A program made the translations under genes and the position numbers. The notes below the pieces were generated by a model. The model had not been told where the DNA came from and did not search any database. It saw only the letters and a program-made list of their open reading frames with translations. Positions 55,266 to 63,500 of a DNA stretch of 64,000 bases are shown piece by piece. This DNA comes from an uncultured Roseburia sp. (lineage in GTDB: Bacteria; Bacillota; Clostridia; Lachnospirales; Lachnospiraceae). The DNA lies in assembly GCA_947649645.1 (NCBI GenBank), contig CANSSP010000004.1, positions 62,001-126,000 of the forward strand, in the 5' to 3' direction. Numbering within the stretch: position 1 is the first letter of the stretch; every line of letters starts with the position of its first letter.

Positions 55266-55292
55266 TTAGCACTCAATCATGTGGAGTGCTAA
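55266..55292. promoter_or_regulatory. CIRCE operator
   Basis: TTAGCACTC-N9-GAGTGCTAA, a perfect match to the consensus. It lies between the promoter and hrcA and is the HrcA binding site. Confidence 0.98.
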
Positions 55293-55305
55293 CATCCATG
55301 TACTT

Positions 55306-55334
55306 AAGATAGCACCATCACATTTCTTTGTCAA
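55306..55334 (-). promoter_or_regulatory. Promoter of the hrcA-grpE-dnaK-dnaJ operon
   Basis: On the minus strand: -35 TTGACA (55329-55334), 17-bp spacer, -10 TATCTT (55306-55311). CIRCE follows immediately. Confidence 0.85.
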
Positions 55335-55379
55335 CAGGGAATATCGGAAAATTTGGGTTTTTTATATTTTTTTTAGAAT

Positions 55380-55418
55380 AAGGAAACGCCACATCGGCAG
55401 CCGACGCGGCGTTTCCTT
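55380..55418. terminator. Hairpin after the PTS operon
   Basis: AAGGAAACGCC and GGCGTTTCCTT form an 11-bp stem with a 17-nt loop. Downstream on the minus strand the sequence is A-rich instead of T-rich, so it is not a canonical terminator for the PTS operon. Confidence 0.4.
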
Positions 55419-55448
55419 CCTTTATCTGATCTGATCAAATTTAAATTT

Positions 55449-57311
55449 TTATGACAATTGTTCCAGAACCCAGGCGACATCGTCCGTCGTCTTCAGGGTC
55501 TCCAGACGTGCCTCGTCTTCAAGCAGCGAACAGAGTTTCCCCAGCAGTTCCAGATGTTCATCGCCGATTCCCGCAATGCCGAAGACAAGCTGCGCCTTCT
55601 CTGTGCCAAAATCAACGCCCTCCGGATACTGGAAGAACACAATACCGGTTTTTTTCACTGTGCCCTTGGCCTGTGTCGTCCCATGCGGGATGGCGACACC
55701 CATTCCCATATAAGTAGAAACAAGTTTTTCGCGCTCCTGCATGGCCGCGATATAAGAGGCATCCACATATCCCAGCTGATGCAGCAGTTCGCCGGCCGCC
55801 CGGATGGCCTCCTCTTTCGTGACAGGTTTCTGCCCGAGTCTGATCCCTTCCGTAATAATCACCTGCTTTTTAATCGGAACATCCGGAATTGTGATATCCG
55901 TATTTTCACCGGCCGGCGGCGCCGGCGTATCGCCCGTCGTAAGCTGTACATACAAAGCGTCCAGCGCGGGGTCCGCCAGGAAATTGCCGATCGTTATAAG
56001 CTGCGCCTGTGGAGCCGATTTTTTCGCCCGTTCAGCCAGCGTGTGCTGTACAACCGCGATATCGCAGTCGGACGGAAGATTATCGACAGAAGTATTGATC
56101 ACCGTGATGTCCGGCCGGTTTGTCTTGATGCGATTGCGGAATTTGGTCGCGCCCATCGCGGAGGATCCCATTCCCGCGTCGCATGCAAAAACAATTTTCC
56201 GTATGCCGGAAGCCTTTTCGATCGTCCCGGGCACGGCCGTCTGACCTTTGGCCTCTGCCTTCATCGCAGCCATTTCACTCTGTGCGTCCTCCAGACTCTT
56301 CCCTCCCGCCATTTTTACCAGCGGAGACGCCACCACAAAGGATATGGCTGTGGAGAGCAGCACTCCCACGAGAACTTTTAACATATCCGGTCCCGGCGTC
56401 ATCATCAGATATGCGATGATGGAACCAGGGGAAGCGGGCCCTGTCAGACCGCACCCTGTCATGTTAAACCAGAAAATGGCCGCAAAATTTCCAAGGATCG
56501 GAGCGACGATCACCAGCGGGTTCATCAGTATGTACGGAAAATAGATCTCATGGATTCCGCCCAGCAGATGGATGATCACCGCGCCCGGCGCGGAATCCTT
56601 TGTCGTCTTATCCTTACAGAAAAACATGTATGCCAGCAGTACTCCCAGCCCTGGCCCGGGATTGGGCTCCAGCATATACATAATCGATTTTCCCGCCTCA
56701 GTAGCCTGGGCCGTCGCGATCGGCGTGAAAATACCATGGTTGATCGCATTGTTTAAAAACAATACCTTTGCAGGCTCGATAAAGACGGAAATCAGGGGAA
56801 GCAGACTGTGTTCCACCAGCACATTGACACCTGCGGAGAGCACGGCAAGAATACCGCTCATCACCGGGCCGATCGCAACATAGCCCAGCATCGCCAGGAG
56901 CATACCGATGATTCCGGCCGAAAAATTATTAATCAGCATCTCAAAGCCGGCCGGCATACGGCCTTCCATAGCCTCGTCAAATTTTTTGATGCAGAATCCT
57001 CCCAGCGGTCCCATCAGCATGGCAGCCATCAGCATCGTGATATCGGTGTTGCTCATAATGGCGCCGATGACGGCGATTGCTCCCACAACGCGTCCGCGGT
57101 CACCGCCGATCATGCGCCCTCCGGTAGAAGCAATCAGCACCGGAATCAGATACGTCAGCATCGGGCCGACCATACTGTTAAACCCCTCATTCGGAATCCA
57201 TCCGGTGTCGATAAACAGCGCGGCGAGAAAGCCAAATGCAATCAGGGCCCCTATGTTTGGCATAACCATTCCGGACAGAAATTTACCAAAGCGTTGTACT
57301 TTATTTTTCAT
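55449..57311 (-). CDS. mtlA: PTS mannitol-type transporter, EIICBA
   Basis: This 620-residue protein fuses the three PTS parts in the E. coli MtlA order. The EIIC membrane part covers about 1-345 (start KVQRFGKFLSGMVMPNIGAL; loop GGIHEIYFPYILMNP). EIIB has the phospho-cysteine in VFACDAGMGSSAMGA near residue 378. EIIA at about 475-620 has the active histidine in MGVAIPHGTTQ. It imports and phosphorylates a hexitol, mannitol by homology. The usual long-chain dehydrogenase MtlD is missing; a zinc-type dehydrogenase and a PfkB kinase are encoded instead, so another polyol is possible. It is the last gene of the operon. Confidence 0.92.
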   Translation of the reverse strand: MKNKVQRFGKFLSGMVMPNIGALIAFGFLAALFIDTGWIPNEGFNSMVGPMLTYLIPVLIASTGGRMIGGDRGRVVGAIAVIGAIMSNTDITMLMAAMLMGPLGGFCIKKFDEAMEGRMPAGFEMLINNFSAGIIGMLLAMLGYVAIGPVMSGILAVLSAGVNVLVEHSLLPLISVFIEPAKVLFLNNAINHGIFTPIATAQATEAGKSIMYMLEPNPGPGLGVLLAYMFFCKDKTTKDSAPGAVIIHLLGGIHEIYFPYILMNPLVIVAPILGNFAAIFWFNMTGCGLTGPASPGSIIAYLMMTPGPDMLKVLVGVLLSTAISFVVASPLVKMAGGKSLEDAQSEMAAMKAEAKGQTAVPGTIEKASGIRKIVFACDAGMGSSAMGATKFRNRIKTNRPDITVINTSVDNLPSDCDIAVVQHTLAERAKKSAPQAQLITIGNFLADPALDALYVQLTTGDTPAPPAGENTDITIPDVPIKKQVIITEGIRLGQKPVTKEEAIRAAGELLHQLGYVDASYIAAMQEREKLVSTYMGMGVAIPHGTTQAKGTVKKTGIVFFQYPEGVDFGTEKAQLVFGIAGIGDEHLELLGKLCSLLEDEARLETLKTTDDVAWVLEQLS

Positions 57312-57352
57312 GACATATCCTCCTCACCTGGGTCTGTCAATATTTTAAAGGT

Positions 57353-58114
57353 CTACAGAACCTGGATATCATACTTCCCGCACTCCGCGAGAAGGTCTTC
57401 CGGAAGTTTTCCGTCGGAGACAATGACATCGATATCCTTTAACCCGCAGACACAAAAACTACATTTCACCCCGATTTTGGAAGAATCCATCAAAAGAATC
57501 ACCTGCTCGGCCTGACGGATCGCCGTCTGTTTTAAAATGGCCTCATCGCTGATGCCGCAGGTAAAACCGGCTGAGGGGTGATAGCCGGTGATCCCCAGGA
57601 AAGCCTGATGGAAATTGACTCTCTCCAGTTCCCGGATCGCGGAATAACCAAACACACTCTGGCTGTAGCGGTTCAGTTTTCCGCCCGGAAGCATCACGGT
57701 CGGCGAAGAAAGATTTGCCAGTTCAATCGCACAGCTCAGACCGGTCGTATAAATAAGGTTCGACTGGTCGTAAAACTGACGTGCAAACATGGTGGCCGTG
57801 CTGCCGGAGTCCAGAAAAACAGTGGTGTCCTCCCGCAGCAGTGTCAGCGCCTTTTCGGCAATCTTTCGTTTTTCGGAAATGTTCCGGACAGATTTGCGGT
57901 TGAGAAAATCGTCCGTCCCGATGATGACCTGCACCGATTTTGCCCCCCCGTGGATGCGCAGAATCCGTTTCTCTTCATCCAGGAGCTTTAAATCTGTGCG
58001 GAGCGTCATCTCTGACACATTGGGAAATGCTTCTTTCATCTCCGAAAAACTGACCGTTCCTCTCTCGTTGATCAGTTCCACAATCGCATTTCTGCGCATT
58101 TCCATGGAATCCAT
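57353..58114 (-). CDS. DeoR family regulator of the PTS operon
   Basis: This protein of about 253 residues has a DeoR helix-turn-helix at the start (MRRNAIVELINERGTVSFSEMKEAFPNVSEMTLRTDLKLL). A sugar-phosphate-sensing domain follows (TTVFLDSGSTATMFARQF; PGGKLNRYSQSVFG; GITGYHPSAGFTCG). The ATG at 58114 is 9 bp after the stop of the dehydrogenase gene. A GTG at 58171 would overlap that gene and lengthen the head beyond the family norm. It lies inside the operon it probably controls, between dehydrogenase and transporter. Confidence 0.88.
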   Translation of the reverse strand: MDSMEMRRNAIVELINERGTVSFSEMKEAFPNVSEMTLRTDLKLLDEEKRILRIHGGAKSVQVIIGTDDFLNRKSVRNISEKRKIAEKALTLLREDTTVFLDSGSTATMFARQFYDQSNLIYTTGLSCAIELANLSSPTVMLPGGKLNRYSQSVFGYSAIRELERVNFHQAFLGITGYHPSAGFTCGISDEAILKQTAIRQAEQVILLMDSSKIGVKCSFCVCGLKDIDVIVSDGKLPEDLLAECGKYDIQVL

Positions 58115-58122
58115 AGCGCAGA

Positions 58123-59391
58123 TCACGCACTGATAAAGTGCGCCAGAAGGTACTCTTCCGCTTCCGGGCACCAGAGCCCCTGATGGGCATCCACAATATC
58201 AGCCAGCTCCTGTAATCTCTCGTTGCCTTCAGCCTCCCCTTTTGCGCGCAGATCGGACAGCGCCGTCAGGGGCATGGTAAGATGCGTATAGATCAGTTTT
58301 TTGCCGCCCGGAATCTTGGGAAGATTTAATGTCGTCTCCGCAACGGCGTCCAGCCCGCCAATATGCGTTACCATGACAGCAGGGTTGATGCGTCCCGCCG
58401 CAGTCAGCTTTAAGGACTCGATCATATCATCCGTATTTCCGCCGGTAGTGCCCATCACATGTGTGGAATTATAGTGCACGTCGTAAAAATTCATCGTCGC
58501 GCTGAATTTGTTGTCCGTGGGACCTGCAAAGAAATTAAGGCAGCCGTCCCGCCCTAAGATATCGCTGGACTGTTTTACGACGGCGGCAACCGGCGCATAG
58601 CACAAAACGTCATCATACCCGGTTCCGCCCGAGATTTTCATCAGCTCAGCCACCGGATCTTCGCAATTACCGGTATTGACAAAGTGAAGCGCAATCCCCT
58701 CTTTTGCGGCCTCTGCAGGCGGAAACAGCGTTGCAGCGCGGTCAAGACGCTCCTGGTTTAAATCTGTCACCACGACCATGGACGGACGGACGTCGCGATG
58801 AAGCGCATACGTTAAAGCCCCCAGTCCCATCGGACCTGCCCCGGCCATAATCGCCAGCTTACCGCCTTCCTTAATACCCATCTGGTGCGTGTAAACTCCC
58901 ATCTGCGTGTGATAGGCAGCGTTAAACGCTCCGATGCTGCAGGACATCGGCTCTGCCAGGGACGCCTCATAGTAAGCTCTGCCATTGTACTCCAGAAGGC
59001 ATCCCAGCTCCATCACTTCAGCCGGAATGATGCAATAAGTCGTATCCCCGCCAAAAAACTCATAAGAATATCCCGGGCTCCACATGGTTCCCTTATAATT
59101 CAAAGCAGGCTGCAGCGTAAACTTCATCCCCGGTTTAAAAGTATCCTGGTGGTTTCTGCCCACCTTTACAATATCCCCCGCAAATTCGTGTCCCATTATT
59201 GCCGGATGCTCCGCCACATCATCGTGTACGCGCTTGTGATCCGGACCTAAAATGGCACACTTATAGGTCGACATGCAGATACTGTCGGACACGACTTTTA
59301 CCAGAATCTCATCATCAGTGATCTCCGGAAGTTCAAACTCCTCAAGTCTTAAATCATTTGCCGCATGTAATCTCACGCCTCTTGCTTTCAT
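58123..59391 (-). CDS. Zinc-type polyol-phosphate dehydrogenase, SorE-like
   Basis: This 422-residue medium-chain dehydrogenase has the N-terminal catalytic domain with MGHEFAGDIVKVG near residue 65. A Rossmann NAD(P) domain follows (LAIMAGAGPMGLGALTYAL; VVVTDLNQERLDRA). It resembles L-sorbose-1-phosphate reductase (SorE) and related proteins by eye. In this operon it would oxidise the hexitol phosphate produced by the PTS to a ketose phosphate. Several catalytic-zinc residues expected in classical alcohol dehydrogenases are not clearly placed (SICMSTYKCAIL instead of GICGSD-H). Direction and substrate remain open. Confidence 0.8.
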   Translation of the reverse strand: MKARGVRLHAANDLRLEEFELPEITDDEILVKVVSDSICMSTYKCAILGPDHKRVHDDVAEHPAIMGHEFAGDIVKVGRNHQDTFKPGMKFTLQPALNYKGTMWSPGYSYEFFGGDTTYCIIPAEVMELGCLLEYNGRAYYEASLAEPMSCSIGAFNAAYHTQMGVYTHQMGIKEGGKLAIMAGAGPMGLGALTYALHRDVRPSMVVVTDLNQERLDRAATLFPPAEAAKEGIALHFVNTGNCEDPVAELMKISGGTGYDDVLCYAPVAAVVKQSSDILGRDGCLNFFAGPTDNKFSATMNFYDVHYNSTHVMGTTGGNTDDMIESLKLTAAGRINPAVMVTHIGGLDAVAETTLNLPKIPGGKKLIYTHLTMPLTALSDLRAKGEAEGNERLQELADIVDAHQGLWCPEAEEYLLAHFISA

Positions 59392-59466
59392 AAATAATAC
59401 TCCTTTCCTGATCTCTCATCACCAGAACATTGCGTCCTTCGTTTTTGTTTTCTTTTTCCAGATGCG

Positions 59467-60399
59467 TCACATCCTCCTGAATACGACTTGCGGCATCAGC
59501 TCTTTTATCGTCGCATATTCCGCCGCCTGCGTCCCGCTGCACATCACATTTGCTGCCCCCGTCGCCGTTGACAGCCGGACCGCATCCGGAAGAGACATCC
59601 CGGATTCTTCCGCGACGGCGAGTGCCGCCACAACACTGTCTCCCGCGCCGACCGTGCTCCCCACCGGCACTTTAAGTCCTTCTGCGTAAATCGTCTCGTC
59701 CGCAGTCACATAGAGCGCGCCTTCGCCGCCCATGGAAACGACAACCTTCCTGATTCCATACTTCTCCATCAGCTCATATGCCGCCGCCTTAAGCTCCTCC
59801 GGCGTCCTTAATGTCTTTTTCAGCAGACCGGAAAGCTCGTGATTGTTCGGCTTGATCAGATACGGCGATGCCTCTATGCCGGCTGCCAGCAGTTCTCCGT
59901 CGGCGTCAAGAAGCACTCTGGCCCCCATATCGGCGCACGCCTTTACCCAGGTGCGGTAAGTATCCCTGGGAGCTCCCTTTGGAAGACTTCCCGAGAGAAC
60001 CACGATATCTTTTCCGGTCAGATTTGCCAGAAGCTCTGAGAGCACATGATCCAGAATCTCTCCCGAAACCGTGACGCCCGGCTCGTTGATATCTGTGTTG
60101 GTGTGATTCACCGGGTCAATGACCTTTAAATTGGTGCGCGTCTCCCCTTCAACAAAATGGAAACTGGTTTCCAGCCCCATTGCCTGCAGCGACGCCTGGA
60201 TAGCCCGCCCCGTATCTCCGCCGAGAATACCTGCGGCGACGCTTTTGCCGCCCAGGCGATCAATCACCTTGGAGACATTGATGCCCTTCCCTCCCGGATC
60301 GGTCCGCATCTTTGTAATACGGTTAACGCTGTCGATCGTCAGCGATGGAATCTCGACCGTTTTATCAAGCGCCGGATTCAGTGTGGCAGTGTAAATCAT
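59467..60399 (-). CDS. 1-phosphofructokinase-type PfkB kinase
   Basis: This 310-residue ribokinase-family enzyme opens MIYTATLNPALDKTVEI as in FruK/LacC. The glycine-rich lid GGKGINVSKVIDRLGG follows, and the catalytic loop near the end is VPVGSTVGAGDSVVAA. FruK phosphorylates fructose 1-phosphate and LacC tagatose 6-phosphate. AAGGAGG stands 6 bp before the ATG at 60399, so the frame extending to 60447 is not used. It is the first gene of the PTS operon and would turn the ketose phosphate made by the dehydrogenase into a bisphosphate. Confidence 0.9.
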   Translation of the reverse strand: MIYTATLNPALDKTVEIPSLTIDSVNRITKMRTDPGGKGINVSKVIDRLGGKSVAAGILGGDTGRAIQASLQAMGLETSFHFVEGETRTNLKVIDPVNHTNTDINEPGVTVSGEILDHVLSELLANLTGKDIVVLSGSLPKGAPRDTYRTWVKACADMGARVLLDADGELLAAGIEASPYLIKPNNHELSGLLKKTLRTPEELKAAAYELMEKYGIRKVVVSMGGEGALYVTADETIYAEGLKVPVGSTVGAGDSVVAALAVAEESGMSLPDAVRLSTATGAANVMCSGTQAAEYATIKELMPQVVFRRM

Positions 60400-60465
60400 A
60401 AAAAACCTCCTTTCATACTTTTGATTCAACAGCCTATATTCTTTCAAATCAACAACTTTAATTTA

Positions 60466-60493
60466 ATATTACCACCTTTTTCTAAAATGTCAA
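60466..60493 (-). promoter_or_regulatory. Promoter of the PTS hexitol operon
   Basis: On the minus strand: -35 TTGACA (60488-60493), 16-bp spacer, -10 TAATAT (60466-60471). The AT-rich stretch contains TTTCAAA and TTTGAAA motifs around it that could be DeoR sites; this is only suggestive. Confidence 0.65.
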
Positions 60494-60513
60494 CTGTTTT
60501 TTCTTTGAAATAA

Positions 60514-60561
60514 CAAAAAAACATCACAGGAAACTTTTATTTCAAAAGTTTCCTGTGATGT
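60514..60561 (-). terminator. Terminator of the nagZ-type gene
   Basis: On the minus strand ACATCACAGGAAACTTTT pairs with AAAAGTTTCCTGTGATGT (18 bp perfect, 5-nt loop), followed by seven T. It lies 40 bp after the gene's stop. Confidence 0.93.
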
Positions 60562-60601
60562 TTGTCGCCCAAAGCCGGACACAGACTTCCTCCGCACTCT
60601 T

Positions 60602-61915
60602 CTACTGCGCATCTGCATTCATCTTCAGCTTGACCCTGACAATCCGCACCACCGACTCATTGATCCGCTCTTCGGACAACGTCCCGCTGCCGACCGCCGC
60701 GAGAACACCGTCGTAGGCCGTTTTGTAATCCTCCGGCATCAGAATCATGTCGGCTCCCGCCCCAATTGCGGCCACCGCAGCTTCATCCGCCTTATAATTT
60801 GCCGTGATCGCGCTCATATTCATCCCGTCGGTGATCACAATACTGTCATACCCCATCTGCCCGCGCAGAACTTCCGTAATCATCTTAGGCGAAAGGGACG
60901 CCGGCGTACTGTCTCCCGTGATAACCGGCAGTGAAATATGCCCCACCATGACAAAAGCCGCGCCGGAATCAACTGCACGCTGGAACGGTACAAGCTCCGA
61001 TGCCGTCAGGTCTTCCAGAGACTTCTCCGACGATACGGCTCCCTGATGGGAATCCCCCGCCACTCCGCCGTGTCCCGGAAAATGCTTTACCACTCCATAT
61101 ATACCCTGTTCTGACAGCCCTGCCAGTTCTGCGGCCACCATATCCGCCACCACGGCGGGATCAGAACCAAAAGAACGGTTTCCGATCACAGACCCCGGAT
61201 CGGTCAGCACATCGGCCACCGGCGCAAAATTGACATTAAAGCCGAGCTCTTTCAGATAACCTCCGATCGTCGTCCCTGCATTTTTCGCATTCTGCACGTC
61301 TCCGGAAGCTCCGACTGCACTCATATCCCCCACGTTCGCAATTCCAAAACTGGCGTTTGACGCTATTCTCGTCACGCTTCCGCCTTCCTCGTCCACACCG
61401 AGGAATATCGGCAGACCGGTCCGCTCTTTTGACATTGCCGTCATCTTCGTCATCATATCCAGTGTCTGAGGCCCGTTTAAGAGATTTTCTGACAGATAGA
61501 TCAGACCGCCGACCGGCCGGTCGTTGTACGCGCTCCGCGTTTTATCCCCTGCCACCGTGACGCCGCCATACCCGGTCAGCGCGTTCGGCGTAATCACGAA
61601 CATCTGCGCCACCTTATCCTCCAGCGACATACCCGCCACAAAATCCATGGCCTGCTGTGTCTCCGCATCAATGACCGGCTCCGTGACCTCGGGCTGCACC
61701 GGCTCGTCCCCCACAGCCTCTGTGTCGTCCGTCCCCATTGGCTGTTGCGTCTCCTCCTGCTGCCCCTCTGGCGGTTTCTCTTTCAGTAAAAACCGGTTCA
61801 GCGCAAACACACCGGCCACAATCAGCAGAACGAAAAACAGCAGAATCAGAAAAAACACAATCACTGCGTTTTTCGTGTCCCGCTCTCGTTTTTGTTTTCT
61901 CTCTTCCCGGTTCAT
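60602..61915 (-). CDS. nagZ: Membrane-anchored GH3 beta-N-acetylhexosaminidase
   Basis: This 437-residue protein has an N-terminal membrane helix (about 18-40), a Glu/Thr/Pro-rich linker (about 45-85) and a GH3 domain. The NagZ signature KHFPGHGGVAGDSHQG, whose His-Asp pair acts as the acid/base, lies near residue 270. The nucleophile is probably the aspartate in IVITDGMNMSAI near residue 365. Such enzymes remove N-acetylglucosamine from peptidoglycan fragments. Anchoring outside the membrane, as in B. subtilis NagZ, implies action on wall turnover products. A strong terminator follows. Confidence 0.92.
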   Translation of the reverse strand: MNREERKQKRERDTKNAVIVFFLILLFFVLLIVAGVFALNRFLLKEKPPEGQQEETQQPMGTDDTEAVGDEPVQPEVTEPVIDAETQQAMDFVAGMSLEDKVAQMFVITPNALTGYGGVTVAGDKTRSAYNDRPVGGLIYLSENLLNGPQTLDMMTKMTAMSKERTGLPIFLGVDEEGGSVTRIASNASFGIANVGDMSAVGASGDVQNAKNAGTTIGGYLKELGFNVNFAPVADVLTDPGSVIGNRSFGSDPAVVADMVAAELAGLSEQGIYGVVKHFPGHGGVAGDSHQGAVSSEKSLEDLTASELVPFQRAVDSGAAFVMVGHISLPVITGDSTPASLSPKMITEVLRGQMGYDSIVITDGMNMSAITANYKADEAAVAAIGAGADMILMPEDYKTAYDGVLAAVGSGTLSEERINESVVRIVRVKLKMNADAQ

Positions 61916-61948
61916 ACGTTTCCTCTCTCCGTAAACTATATTTTGAGG

Positions 61949-63325
61949 TTAAATGTGCATTTTCCTCCATTTTCCGCGTCTGTAAAAGACAAACGTGACA
62001 ATGGCTCCGAGCACCCATGAAGTGAGCAGGGAGATAAAAATACATTCCTGCCTCCCGTTCGGAAATTCCGCACTTCTGGTCAGAAATGCAATTCCATAGG
62101 CGATAGGCACACGGACAAAGATTGTGGTGGCGATCGAGATCCACATGGGCGTCATCGTATCTCCTGCTCCGCGCATCACACCGGAAAGACTCTGCGTCAC
62201 CGCCATCGCAATATAGCCGACGGCGAGGATTCCCATCATGTCGCGGCTCAGGCGCACCAGCTCAGGCGTACTTGTAAAAATCCCCATCAGAGATTCCCCG
62301 AAAATCAGAATCAGCGCCGTGATCACGGCCGACGTTCCGATCGCAATAAACGTCCCCTGTTTCGCCCCCTCCTGTACGCGGTCGTACATCCTCGCACCGA
62401 CATTCTGTCCTGCATAGGTCGTCATCGCTGTTCCAAAAGAAAAATTCGGCATCATCGCAAATCCGTCCACACGCATGATAATTACGTTTGCAGCGATAAA
62501 CATTTCTCCAAAACTGTTTGTCAGAGACTGCACCACGATCATCGCCATGGAAAGGATCGCCTGTGTGATACCGGAAGGCAGACCCAGACGTATAATATTC
62601 ATCGTGTGCCCTTTGTTAATCTTAAGATATCTGGGTGTGAGATCAAAAATCTCCTTCATGCGCATCAGACGGATTACGCAGAGAAGCGCGGAGACCGCCT
62701 GCGCAATGATCGTGGCATACGCCACCCCGTTGACACCCATCTTAAACACCGCCACAAACAGAATGTCCAGCACAATATTGATCACAGTCGACACCAGAAG
62801 ATAGATCAGCGCCGCCATGGAATCTCCAAGCCCGCGCAGCACACCGCTTAAAATATTGTAATAAGCGAGTCCTGCAGATCCCAGGAAGAGAATCAGAAGA
62901 TAAGAGTGACACCAGTCAATAATTGTCTCCGGCGTGTTCAGCATCTCCAGAAGCGGCCTTGACATCAGCGATGCGACCACCATGACAAAAAGCGTCGCGA
63001 TTCCGGTCAGCGTGATACAGTTTCCGATCGTCTGTGAGAGCTCTTCCCTCCTCCGCGCGCCAAAATACTGGGATACCATAATTCCGGCTCCCACGCTGAT
63101 CCCGACAAAAAGCACGATCAGAAGATTTAAAATCGGCCCCGCACTTCCGACCGCTGCGAGCGCGTTATCCCCCACGTAGTTGCCTACCACAACGCTGTCC
63201 ACCGTATTGTAAAGCTGCTGTGCGATATTGCCGAGCAGCATCGGCACCGTAAACAGCACGAGCTGCTTCCACGGCGATCCGGTTGTCATATCAACCGGCT
63301 CAAAAAACTTCTTAAGCACTCCCAT
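61949..63325 (-). CDS. MATE family efflux transporter
   Basis: This 458-residue protein has 12 membrane helices in two similar halves. Phrases such as SPWKQLVLFTVPMLLGNIAQQLYNTVDSVVVGNYVG at the start are typical, and ANVIIMRVDGFAMMPNFSFGTAMTTYAGQNVGA opens the second half. MATE proteins export drugs or metabolites using Na+ or H+ gradients. The gene lies 33 bp upstream of the GH3 gene, on the same strand, and may be co-transcribed with it. A long perfect-looking hairpin (63359-63394) sits in its leader. Substrate unknown. Confidence 0.94.
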   Translation of the reverse strand: MGVLKKFFEPVDMTTGSPWKQLVLFTVPMLLGNIAQQLYNTVDSVVVGNYVGDNALAAVGSAGPILNLLIVLFVGISVGAGIMVSQYFGARRREELSQTIGNCITLTGIATLFVMVVASLMSRPLLEMLNTPETIIDWCHSYLLILFLGSAGLAYYNILSGVLRGLGDSMAALIYLLVSTVINIVLDILFVAVFKMGVNGVAYATIIAQAVSALLCVIRLMRMKEIFDLTPRYLKINKGHTMNIIRLGLPSGITQAILSMAMIVVQSLTNSFGEMFIAANVIIMRVDGFAMMPNFSFGTAMTTYAGQNVGARMYDRVQEGAKQGTFIAIGTSAVITALILIFGESLMGIFTSTPELVRLSRDMMGILAVGYIAMAVTQSLSGVMRGAGDTMTPMWISIATTIFVRVPIAYGIAFLTRSAEFPNGRQECIFISLLTSWVLGAIVTFVFYRRGKWRKMHI

Positions 63326-63358
63326 AAATCCCCCTTTCTGCGCTGTTGTTATGTATAG

Positions 63359-63394
63359 CGGCGCTGTGACTGACAGCGTGCAGTCACAACGCCG
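63359..63394. other. Long hairpin in the leader of the MATE gene
   Basis: CGGCG-C-TGTGACTG pairs with CAGTCACA-A-CGCCG, leaving one opposed mismatch and an 8-nt loop. It lies between the receptor terminator and the MATE start, without a T-run on the minus strand. Confidence 0.5.
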
Positions 63395-63451
63395 TGAAAA
63401 AACTGCCGGGCTTCTTTTTCACACAATGCCTTCCCTTCGCGGCATGTGCAT

Positions 63452-63489
63452 AAAAAGCCGTGCACTGGTCCGGCCGTGCACAGCTTTTT
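63452..63489. terminator. Terminator of the second chemoreceptor
   Basis: AAAAAGCCGTGCAC and GTGCACAGCTTTTT form a long stem with one bulge and a 10-nt loop. It lies just after the receptor stop codon, with T-runs on both strands. Confidence 0.8.
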
Positions 63490-63500
63490 AAGAGTCGACA

